Below are positions 16,021-22,291 of a stretch of DNA of 64,000 bases, piece by piece. The translations under genes were made by a program, and so were the position numbers. Within the stretch, counting starts at the first letter, position 1. Each line of letters begins with the position of its first letter. Below the pieces are notes generated by a model. It was not told the DNA's origin and ran no database searches. It saw only the letters and a list, made by a program, of their open reading frames with translations. The DNA comes from Bifidobacterium asteroides (GTDB lineage: Bacteria; Actinomycetota; Actinomycetes; Actinomycetales; Bifidobacteriaceae): positions 372,001-436,000 of the forward strand of contig NZ_CP048272.1 of the NCBI RefSeq assembly GCF_019469425.1, given 5' to 3'.

Positions 16021-16148
16021 ATCGGGAACCCTGGGTGTAGCCGCACCTGGGGTTCTTTCTCTATTATGGATATATTATTCTCCACTAGAAATAGTATATA
16101 TCGACTAGAGATATATATGCAGTTCGTCTCTCTCTAGGAGGGAAGAAC
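16021..16148. promoter_or_regulatory. Divergent promoter and operator region of the element 2 switch
   Basis: An AT-rich stretch in otherwise GC-rich DNA between two divergent regulator genes. It contains two copies of an ACTAGARATA element (ACTAGAAATA and ACTAGAGATA, about 21 nt apart) and several TATAAT-like hexamers on both strands (TATTAT, TATATT, TATATA). Confidence 0.5.
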
Positions 16149-16196
16149 ATGGGATACTGGGAGATATGGATATACACGAATGGTATGAACAAGTGA
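16149..16196 (+). other. Possible 15-codon leader peptide overlapping the repressor start
   Basis: A strong Shine-Dalgarno (AGGAGGG) serves the ATG at 16149, which opens a 15-codon frame (MGYWEIWIYTNGMNK) ending in TGA inside the next gene. The repressor ATG at 16166 lies within this frame in another phase and has a weaker site of its own (GGGAG). Translation of the leader could control the repressor start. Confidence 0.35.
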
Positions 16197-16474
16197 CAGG
16201 CAAAGACAGCATTAACGCTGTGGCTACAAAGGCAGGGATAGCTCCTGCAACCTTCTACAAGCAGGTCAGGAAAACCATAACGCCGACGAGCGCGGTGAGG
16301 ATAGCCAGAGCGTACGGAAGGCCACCCACGGAACCCCTGGTGGTCATGGGACTGCTCACGCAGGAGGACGTGGACGCGCTCGCGAGCTCGGGGAGCCTGT
16401 CCCGTGCGGGCGATGCCGAACTAGTCAGGGAGCTGGCGAGAAGGCTTGGTGTCGATGATGGTGGGGAAGTCTAA
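16166..16474 (+). CDS. Small helix-turn-helix repressor, element 2
   Basis: 102 residues, with an N-terminal helix-turn-helix of the phage-repressor type: SINAVATKAGIAPATFYKQV, then TPTSAVRIARAYG, followed by a short C-terminal helix (LVRELARRLGVDDG). It is the only rightward gene of the element centre and diverges from the zinc-ribbon regulator, so it is the natural candidate for the maintenance repressor of the element. Length is at the low end for cI-like repressors, without a protease domain. Confidence 0.75.
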   Translation: MDIHEWYEQVTGKDSINAVATKAGIAPATFYKQVRKTITPTSAVRIARAYGRPPTEPLVVMGLLTQEDVDALASSGSLSRAGDAELVRELARRLGVDDGGEV

Positions 16475-16578
16475 GGCTTCGCCGTCTTTCTCTTTCCCCA
16501 CTCCCTGCTTCCGGGGAAAAGTTGACGGGTGTGGTCTCCTGTGATGGCAGGAGCCGCACCCGTCTTTTCGTAAGCGGG

Positions 16579-18063
16579 TCAGGCCGCCTTGCCCACCTGT
16601 GGGCCGTGAGGAGCGGGCACCGGTTGCATGGGCAGGTCACTGCTCTTACGGCGGGTTAGCTCCTCCAGGGCCTTGTTATGCCAGAGTCCGGGCTTGTGGT
16701 TCTTGATGGCTAGGAGCTGCCTGTTCGTCATCTTGTCGAAGTCCACTCCTCCCACGAACTGGGGGAGGGCGCTGAGGAACACGGTGATGTCGTCACCTAG
16801 ATCGTTCTGGTCGGGTTCCGGATCGTCCCCCGTGGCCTTTCCCGCATGTGCGGTGCCACCTTGCCACCTTAATGGTTTCGGAGGCTGGGAGGCGTTGGAA
16901 TCATTGGGCTGAGTGGAAGGTGGCACGGGTTGTGTCGGTTTGCCACCTTGCCACCTTGTGCCACCTTGAAAACCGTTGGAAACACTGGAAGGTGGCAAGG
17001 TGGCAAGGTGGCACGCGTCTACAGTGAACCACCACCATTCATCCCCGAACCTCTTCGATCTGAACTGGTACTCTCTGCATCTTCTCCGGGCGTCCTTGAG
17101 TTGCTGCTTCGGATACTCGCCACTGCCCGCCGCAATGACCTCACTGGAGGGGAACCCGTATCCTTGCCCGTCGGGCGTGGCCCTGGCATGCTGGTCATAG
17201 TAATCGATGATGAACTGCTGACAGTCGTTGGGTTCGTCAGTATCCAGCTCTAGTGACGTGTTGGCCACCTCGGTCACACTCCTGTCGGAATGCTCCCAAC
17301 CAGCCACGCGGCCTACGCTCATAGGCTCCCCGTCATCGTCGGTCAGCTCGGCTGATTCAATATGGAAGCACCAGTTGCGTTCCGAGACCGGCAGACTGCT
17401 GTAGTTGGCCTTGTCCTGGGAGACGGTCACCTGACCGGTCTCGGGGTCCTGGGCCATAGTCAAAAGGGAACGGCAGATGTCGATGTAGGCATGCGAGCCA
17501 CTGACCATATGCCGTGCGTTCCTGCCCATGGCTTTGCCGAAATGCAGCAGACCGACCACGGTCACATCTAGCCGCATCGCGAGCGCAGCCAGCGGATTGA
17601 GTGCCTTGCGCACATCATCCCGCTTGTTCCCGTCTCCGCCAACTAGGTTCGACAGGGGGTCGATGACCAGGAAAGGGCTGCTGTTGACCATCAGAGCCTC
17701 TTCCAAGGCCTTGATGTTTCCTGGCAGCAGGTAGTCGCAGGCAACCTCCTCACCCTGCTCCGTGTAACATTCACCTATCGGGATGACCCGCTGCACGTCC
17801 GCGCCCGCTGCCAGGAGCCGCGCCTTCAGCATGGAACGACTGTCCTCCGGCGAGTACAGGCACACATTCATCGGCCTGCCCTCATGATCGCCTTTCAAGG
17901 TCCCCTTGGTGGCTTTCGCCACCCAGTCCAAGACGAGTGTGCTCTTGCCTATGCCGCTTTCACCGGCCACGATGTTCAGCACGCCCTCCACGAGAAGCTG
18001 ATCCAGCATGAACCTCGGCCGTTCGATTCTGTCCTCCCTAAGACTTCTGAACCGCCTGCTCAT
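16579..18063 (-). CDS. RepA-like RecA-fold ATPase (AAA_25), element 2 replication protein
   Basis: 494 residues. Walker A GESGIGKST is at 34-42 and Walker B FLVIDPL (Asp135) follows, with LLHFGKA and a late SGSHAYID sensor region; this is the hexameric RepA/DnaB-like helicase loader fold of AAA_25 proteins. It should unwind DNA for autonomous replication of the excised element. The C-terminal 200 residues are low in structure, Pro/Gln-rich and contain RWQGG twice. The start at 18063 overlaps the upstream gene stop (ATGA). DNA encoding residues around 350-400 is full of CCACCTTG repeats (see separate entry). Confidence 0.85.
   Translation of the reverse strand: MSRRFRSLREDRIERPRFMLDQLLVEGVLNIVAGESGIGKSTLVLDWVAKATKGTLKGDHEGRPMNVCLYSPEDSRSMLKARLLAAGADVQRVIPIGECYTEQGEEVACDYLLPGNIKALEEALMVNSSPFLVIDPLSNLVGGDGNKRDDVRKALNPLAALAMRLDVTVVGLLHFGKAMGRNARHMVSGSHAYIDICRSLLTMAQDPETGQVTVSQDKANYSSLPVSERNWCFHIESAELTDDDGEPMSVGRVAGWEHSDRSVTEVANTSLELDTDEPNDCQQFIIDYYDQHARATPDGQGYGFPSSEVIAAGSGEYPKQQLKDARRRCREYQFRSKRFGDEWWWFTVDACHLATLPPSSVSNGFQGGTRWQGGKPTQPVPPSTQPNDSNASQPPKPLRWQGGTAHAGKATGDDPEPDQNDLGDDITVFLSALPQFVGGVDFDKMTNRQLLAIKNHKPGLWHNKALEELTRRKSSDLPMQPVPAPHGPQVGKAA
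16853..17014. repeat. Iteron-like CCACCTTG repeats inside the replication gene
   Basis: The octamer CCACCTTG or its complement CAAGGTGG occurs in tight runs: 16856 and 16864 (second ends in A), 16943, 16951 and 16961, then inverted at about 16989-17014, with a single GGAAGGTGGCAC near 16915. Direct repeats in or near a rep gene are typical of replication origins of theta-type replicons. Confidence 0.5.
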
Positions 18064-18668
18064 GCCGCCACCTCCATGCGCTTACAGGCCAGGGCCGCGA
18101 CGGCCGGCCATTGATCTCCTGCCAGGTCTGCAAGACGGTGGAGTAGCCGGGAGGGTTGTTCACCGTTCCGCCAGACCTGGCCGCGGTTGGTGCGGGCGCA
18201 GGAGGCGAGCCTCCGACGCATGTAGGCCACGTCTATGCGGGACCTGACGGGGATGGTCGCACTGTCCATGAGGGTGACGGTGGCCCGGTCCGTGGGATGG
18301 GTCACCAGCGTCAGGGTATGGAACGCTTGGTCGCAGGGGGTGAACGTGAGGTTCCCCTGGGGGCACAGCAGGCTCATGGCCTGCACCATGACGCAGGCAC
18401 CGGGGTCATCGTTCACGGCCTGGAAGCGGACGGGCATGGGCTCCAGGTGGGAGGCGAGCGCGATCAGGGCCATGATTCGGGCCATGATGCGTGTGCCGCT
18501 GCTGATTGTCAGCCGGTACGGCCCGTAGGCGGTTTCCAGCAGATAGTCACTGGTGGTGTCGAGTACGTAGCCTGCCTGGTCGGCCTGCCTGTCATCGGAT
18601 AGGATGGGTGTGTAGGTTTCTTCGGCCCCTGTGTCCCTGGCATGGGGGCTCATTTGTAGCGTGGTCAT
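18060..18668 (-). CDS. Hypothetical protein, 202 aa, element 2 replication operon
   Basis: No family recognised. It is a mixed alpha/beta soluble protein with a long hydrophobic helix near the centre (RIMARIMALIALASHL) that is probably buried rather than membrane-spanning. The C-terminal part is basic (VRSRIDVAYMRRRLASCARTNRGQVWR), which could contact nucleic acid. It starts 3 nt after the excisionase stop and overlaps the ATPase gene by 4 nt, so it is part of the same operon and possibly a replication accessory factor such as a primase-like or loader protein; this is context only. Confidence 0.65.
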   Translation of the reverse strand: MTTLQMSPHARDTGAEETYTPILSDDRQADQAGYVLDTTSDYLLETAYGPYRLTISSGTRIMARIMALIALASHLEPMPVRFQAVNDDPGACVMVQAMSLLCPQGNLTFTPCDQAFHTLTLVTHPTDRATVTLMDSATIPVRSRIDVAYMRRRLASCARTNRGQVWRNGEQPSRLLHRLADLAGDQWPAVAALACKRMEVAA

Positions 18669-18670
18669 GG

Positions 18671-18862
18671 TCAGTTGCTGCCCTCCGCGTAGCGTTTCAG
18701 GCTTTTGTAATTGACCAGGATTCTACGGTTGCTGCATTTGCGTGCTTTGATTTCGCCTTCACGGATGAGCTGGTAGACGACCTTGCGATCTTTGAAGCCC
18801 AGCAGTTCCGTGGCTTGGGGTACGGTTACGGTCAATGGTTCCAATGACGTTGTGCCTGTCAT
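18671..18862 (-). CDS. xis: Excisionase / AlpA-like HTH protein
   Basis: 63 residues with a single winged helix (MerR-like, HTH_17): LTVTVPQATELLGFKDRKVVYQLIREGEIKARKCSNRRILVNYKSLKRYAEG in outline, beginning with the AxxLLG helix and ending in the wing that reads I-x-V-x-Y. Such proteins bend DNA at the att arms and turn the integrase towards excision, or act as activators in satellites. It lies between the integrase and the replication genes, its normal place. Confidence 0.82.
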   Translation of the reverse strand: MTGTTSLEPLTVTVPQATELLGFKDRKVVYQLIREGEIKARKCSNRRILVNYKSLKRYAEGSN

Positions 18863-19176
18863 CTGTGTATGTCCTTAAATGATTGGCTTGCCTCCTGTGC
18901 CTGGAGTACATGGCATAGGGATGCAAAAGGGGTATTAAATATGTCTATTGAGGTGCTATAAGGAAGCACACAACCCGCACCTGATTTAAGGGCCTGGACA
19001 GCCCAGCCAATATTTAAGGTGCCAAGCACCACACGCTTCTTAAGGTCACACCCGACCATACGCAACTTCAGACCTTGCCTGGTCAACACGATTTACAGCC
19101 TCGTCCGGCCTAAATTGGGTTTACACCTCAACTACACTTAACTATATTCAAGGACACCGAAAGACACGCCGGAGCA
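18863..19176. other. No supported gene; AT-richer gap between xis and the 170-aa gene
   Basis: The 314 bp have several inverted GGTGCT/AGCACC-like elements (for example GAGGTGCTATAAGGAAGCAC near 18951) and probably the promoter for the xis-replication operon. A 76-codon GTG-start frame (18859-19089) overlaps xis by 4 nt but has no ribosome site and an unlikely composition. Confidence 0.45.
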
Positions 19177-19689
19177 TTAGAACCAAGGGTCATCGTTGAT
19201 CGGCTGTATTCCACGGGCTGCTTTCGCGATTTCGTCAACCAGGAGGTTGATTGATGTGTTGTCAGGGTTTGGATCATACCTATCCTGCACTTCGGCAACC
19301 TTCCTAGCGTACAGGTGGAAAGCGCCGGAAGTGCTGAGTCTGGATCCCTTACGTTCGACCTTCCTCGCCGTGAATTCAACCTCATATTCCGCGTAGGCCA
19401 TCGGAGGAAGCGGGAGCAGTATTTTCATGGCTTCACCATTGATGTCATTACTCTCGAATGCGCGTGCTGCGCTGTCCACCAGCCATGAAGTATAAGGCTT
19501 TTCCGGATCAGCCATCTTGTACTGTTCAACCAGTGTTTGACTCGTCGCCCACGGGTCATCATCCCTGTTAGCCCATGTTATGAATGATTCGAGTATGCGA
19601 ATCGTCTCGTTTTCCGAATAGCTGCGAGTGGCCAGCCTGCGGAGTTCTTTCTTACAGCGGTTCAGGGTCTTGGTGTCTATATAAGTCAT
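19177..19689 (-). CDS. Hypothetical protein, 170 aa, downstream of element 2 integrase
   Basis: No family recognised. It starts MTYIDTKTLNRCKKELRRLATRSYSENET, is helical in its first half, and ends in an acidic tail GIQPINDDPWF. It overlaps the integrase stop as ATGA (19686-19689), so it is translated from the integrase message. Base composition is lower in GC than the integrase. It could modulate integration or excision, but the evidence is position only. Confidence 0.62.
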   Translation of the reverse strand: MTYIDTKTLNRCKKELRRLATRSYSENETIRILESFITWANRDDDPWATSQTLVEQYKMADPEKPYTSWLVDSAARAFESNDINGEAMKILLPLPPMAYAEYEVEFTARKVERKGSRLSTSGAFHLYARKVAEVQDRYDPNPDNTSINLLVDEIAKAARGIQPINDDPWF

Positions 19690-21149
19690 GATGTTGCCTC
19701 CTTTAGTAAACGTGTCATTGTCTCAGTCTGAATGTCGGGGGAGAACATGGAGATAATCGCCGAGCACTTGGATAGCGATAGGTTCCTGAGTACAGCTACC
19801 CGTACGTCAGGGGCCATGTTTTCAAGCGTCTGAGCCAATGCTTCCAGCAAATCGCCATCTTTCGCCGTGTCCGTGTGTCCCTCCTGCACGGTTCCCATAT
19901 GCTCCATGGCTGCCTCCCCGTCGGCTTCCATGCCTGCGAGGATCTTCTCCCGTTCGCTTTCGGTGACGTGCTGGTAGTGCATGGCCGTGTTGACCTGCGT
20001 GTGTCCCCCCTGGGCCATGACCGCCTTCAGGCTGTTCGTGTGCTTCGCCACCTCGGTCAGGGCACGATGCCTCAGATCGTAGAGCCGCAGCCTCCGCTCC
20101 TCCAGGCGTGGCACTGCCCTGCGCGCACGGTACCAGGCGTTCCTCACCGACTGGTCGAACACCAGCGTGTGCGAGCGCTCGCCGGTGAACAGCCAGCCGT
20201 CGGGCCTGTCGTCCACGTACAGGTCCAGATGCCTGCGGATGGCGGGCACCATGAAGGCGGGGATGTCGAGATCGCGGATACTGCCGGGTGTTTTCGTGCT
20301 GCCCACGGTCATGACCTTGTGGCCGTTCCTCATGACCCCCTTCGCGGACTTGCCCACATGCAGGCGGCCGCCATTATCATCGTCGGCCAGGTTCACGTCC
20401 CTGCGTTGCAGGGCGTACGCCTCCCCGGGCCGCAGGCTGAGCACGCCCACCAGGTATATCACCAGGGCGAAGCGCCCGGGCATGGCCTCGTACAGGGTGT
20501 TCAGCTCCTCCATGGACACGTCCCCATACGCCCTGTCGGACCTGGGCCTGTCCACGTGCAGGAGGACCGGGTTGCTTGACAGGAGGGTGGTGCCCTCGTC
20601 GTCCAACGGCTGGGAGCATGCCTGCCGGAAGATCGCGTTCAGCAGTTCCCACGCATGCCGTTTGATGCTGGCCCCCTCACCGGCCTTGCCGACCTTCATC
20701 GAGTCGGCCCACCTTTGGATGTCCCTGGGGGTGACGGCCGCCATGGGCATGTTGCCCAGTACCGGCAGCAGGTAGTCCCGCAGGTACTGTTCGTACTTCT
20801 GCCGGGTGGTCACGGCTATGGGCTCCCCGTTCGCCTTCCTGCGGTTCCGGACGAAGTCTGTCGCGTACTCCCCGAAGGTGGTGCTGTCGGCCCTGTGGGC
20901 GTTCTCCGCGGCTTCGGGAGGCTCCCAGATGCCCATGCGGATGCTGGTCTCGGCATCGTTGAGCCACTTCTCAGCCTCGGTCTCGAAACCCAGAGGGAAG
21001 CGCCTGCTGATCCGCTTGGGCAGGGAGGGCCAACGGGAGTAAGCCTCGACCGGAGGCTGATACCGGGCCTCGATGTATCTGCGACCCGATTTACGGTCGG
21101 TGCGCACGGGCATGGAGCCGAACCTCCTGCGCTTCGCCCGCCTGCCCAT
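19686..21149 (-). CDS. int: Tyrosine site-specific integrase of element 2
   Basis: 487 residues. A basic N-terminal arm domain (MGRRAKRRRFGSMPVRTD), core-binding domain around 95-210 (STTFGEYATDFVRNRRKANG), then catalytic residues: first Arg in GVLSLRPGEAYAL, YDLRHRALTE (the HxxR box has Tyr in place of the first His), GGHTQVNTAMHYQHV with the His and the nucleophile Tyr. An unusual C-terminal extension of about 90 residues follows. A GGGAGG ribosome site supports the start. It sits 211 bp from the right att and integrates element 2 into tRNA-Ser; it is clearly different in sequence from the element 1 integrase although both use the same site. Confidence 0.92.
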   Translation of the reverse strand: MGRRAKRRRFGSMPVRTDRKSGRRYIEARYQPPVEAYSRWPSLPKRISRRFPLGFETEAEKWLNDAETSIRMGIWEPPEAAENAHRADSTTFGEYATDFVRNRRKANGEPIAVTTRQKYEQYLRDYLLPVLGNMPMAAVTPRDIQRWADSMKVGKAGEGASIKRHAWELLNAIFRQACSQPLDDEGTTLLSSNPVLLHVDRPRSDRAYGDVSMEELNTLYEAMPGRFALVIYLVGVLSLRPGEAYALQRRDVNLADDDNGGRLHVGKSAKGVMRNGHKVMTVGSTKTPGSIRDLDIPAFMVPAIRRHLDLYVDDRPDGWLFTGERSHTLVFDQSVRNAWYRARRAVPRLEERRLRLYDLRHRALTEVAKHTNSLKAVMAQGGHTQVNTAMHYQHVTESEREKILAGMEADGEAAMEHMGTVQEGHTDTAKDGDLLEALAQTLENMAPDVRVAVLRNLSLSKCSAIISMFSPDIQTETMTRLLKEATS

Positions 21150-21172
21150 GCCAGCCTCCCTGACCTATCCAC

Positions 21173-21226
21173 TTAGGTGGTGCCGGGCACCACCTTGGAA
21201 ACCGCACCACCTAATTCACCACCTAA
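21173..21226. repeat. Arm-type repeats, right end of element 2
   Basis: TTAGGTGGTG (21173-21182) faces an inverted CACCACCT (from 21188), followed by the 23-bp copy (21204-21226) of the left-end repeat at 11760. All share the core CACCACCTAA. They lie between the integrase start and the att core. Confidence 0.65.
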
Positions 21227-21324
21227 CATAGCATGCTGAACGTCATCAAAAGGTACTGGACGGAAAAGCCGAAACCCAGTCAAAACCCAATAGAAACGTT
21301 GAAAAACAGCCATTTTCGGCATAG

Positions 21325-21355
21325 AAAAAGGGCCCCGGACTTCCGTCCGGGACCC
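21325..21355 (-). terminator. Element-borne terminator of tRNA-Ser
   Basis: On the minus strand, GGGTCCCGGAC, a GGAA loop and GTCCGGGGCCC form a stem followed by five T. It lies 4 nt past the tRNA CCA end. Because it is inside element 2, it replaces the native terminator left at 6915-6942. Confidence 0.75.
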
Positions 21356-21359
21356 TTGG

Positions 21360-21382
21360 TGGCGGAGGATACGAGATTCGAA
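21360..21382. repeat. att site, right end of island, within tRNA-Ser
   Basis: The 23 bp shared with 6947-6969 run from the CCA end into the T-arm of the intact tRNA-Ser gene. Integration here reconstitutes the tRNA. Confidence 0.88.
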
Positions 21383-21447
21383 CTCGTGAGGGCGTGAACC
21401 CAACACGCTTTCCAAGCGTGCGCCATAGACCACTAGGCGAATCCTCC
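21360..21447 (-). tRNA. tRNA-Ser(GGA)
   Basis: 88 nt including an encoded CCA. The acceptor GGAGGAT pairs with ATCCTCC, with discriminator G. The anticodon arm CACGC-TTGGAAA-GCGTG gives anticodon GGA (reads UCC/UCU). There is a long variable arm as expected for serine tRNAs. This gene is the integration target of both elements. Confidence 0.95.
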
Positions 21448-21577
21448 AAGTGCCGCTGAGAGCCATATGACTTCCGTAACGGCACAACTAAAAACTATAG
21501 CATGGACGGCCGATATGGCTGCTCCCGGCGTGTGGAGACATAGGAGTCTGATCGTCCTGTGCTCGGGTGACTGATGC

Positions 21578-22252
21578 TCACAGCAGATACGGCAACAGCA
21601 GGCCGGTAATCCGGCGCCCGAGCCGTTGATACCCTTCCTGGCTGTAATGCAGGCCGTCAGGCATGAAGCGTTCATGCCCCTTGATGAAAGGGCTGATGCC
21701 GCTCTGCACAAACAGGTCAATGACCGGGATGCAGTAGCTGGCGCATATCTCCTTCATCCTCTGCATATAGTCCTCCTGCATAAGGTTGCAGGCGTTGCGC
21801 TGACGGGTGTTGGGGTAGTTCTTGGTCGGGTGGACGAAGTTGTTCTGCGTGGCCGTGATGACGACCAGGTTTTGCGTGGGATACATCTTCAGCAGACCAG
21901 TCAGCATGACGTTCAAGGCGCCGGAGAATGTATGGCTGTCCGTACTGTTTTCCTCACCCAGCGGTATATCGTGTTGGAAGTCGTTGACTCCACCGAAGAT
22001 CACGACATCGTCTGCCTCGGTATCCATCTGCTCGAACCGTTCGATGAAGGAATCGTCCCTGTCTTCGCAGACGGCGATGCGCGATCCGCAGATACCGTAG
22101 TTCCGCACCTCCTTGAAAGGTATGAGCCGCTGGAGGGTCTGGGTCCAGGAGATGCTTTGACCTCCTGAATCCAGACCGTTGTCGCCCCAGGTCGTCGAAT
22201 CTCCGAAGCAGTTGATGATCTTGTCTTTGAAGTAATCCTCAGACAGCATCAT
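21578..22252 (-). CDS. SGNH/GDSL family hydrolase
   Basis: 224 residues. Block I is CFGDSTTWG (catalytic Ser), block III GGVND (oxyanion Asn) and block V MPDGLHYSQEG with the Asp-x-x-His pair. These mark an SGNH esterase/acetylhydrolase. No signal peptide is seen, so it probably acts in the cytoplasm, for instance deacetylating a sugar taken up by the adjacent sugar porter (40 bp upstream in the operon sense). Two adjacent Met codons leave the start at 22252 or 22249. Confidence 0.88.
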   Translation of the reverse strand: MMLSEDYFKDKIINCFGDSTTWGDNGLDSGGQSISWTQTLQRLIPFKEVRNYGICGSRIAVCEDRDDSFIERFEQMDTEADDVVIFGGVNDFQHDIPLGEENSTDSHTFSGALNVMLTGLLKMYPTQNLVVITATQNNFVHPTKNYPNTRQRNACNLMQEDYMQRMKEICASYCIPVIDLFVQSGISPFIKGHERFMPDGLHYSQEGYQRLGRRITGLLLPYLL

Positions 22253-22291
22253 GTCTTGTCTTATTCCCTTTCTTCCTATGTCTGATGGGGT

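Larger units (their letters stand above)
11681..21382. mobile_element. Integrative element 2 (about 9.7 kb), satellite-like
   Basis: Bounded by the middle and right tRNA-Ser 3' end copies. From right to left it has an integrase, an unknown gene, an excisionase, an unknown gene and a RecA-fold replication ATPase, all leftward. Then come two divergent regulators around an AT-rich switch region, and two rightward cargo genes at the far left. This order (int, xis, replication module, divergent repressors, cargo at the distal end, no capsid or conjugation genes) resembles phage satellites or small replicating integrative elements. It carries CACCACCTAA arm-type repeats at both ends. Confidence 0.82.

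Noticed and set aside
18859-19089. 76-codon GTG frame overlapping xis by 4 nt
   Set aside because: The overlap is suggestive, but there is no ribosome site and the composition is unlike its neighbours.
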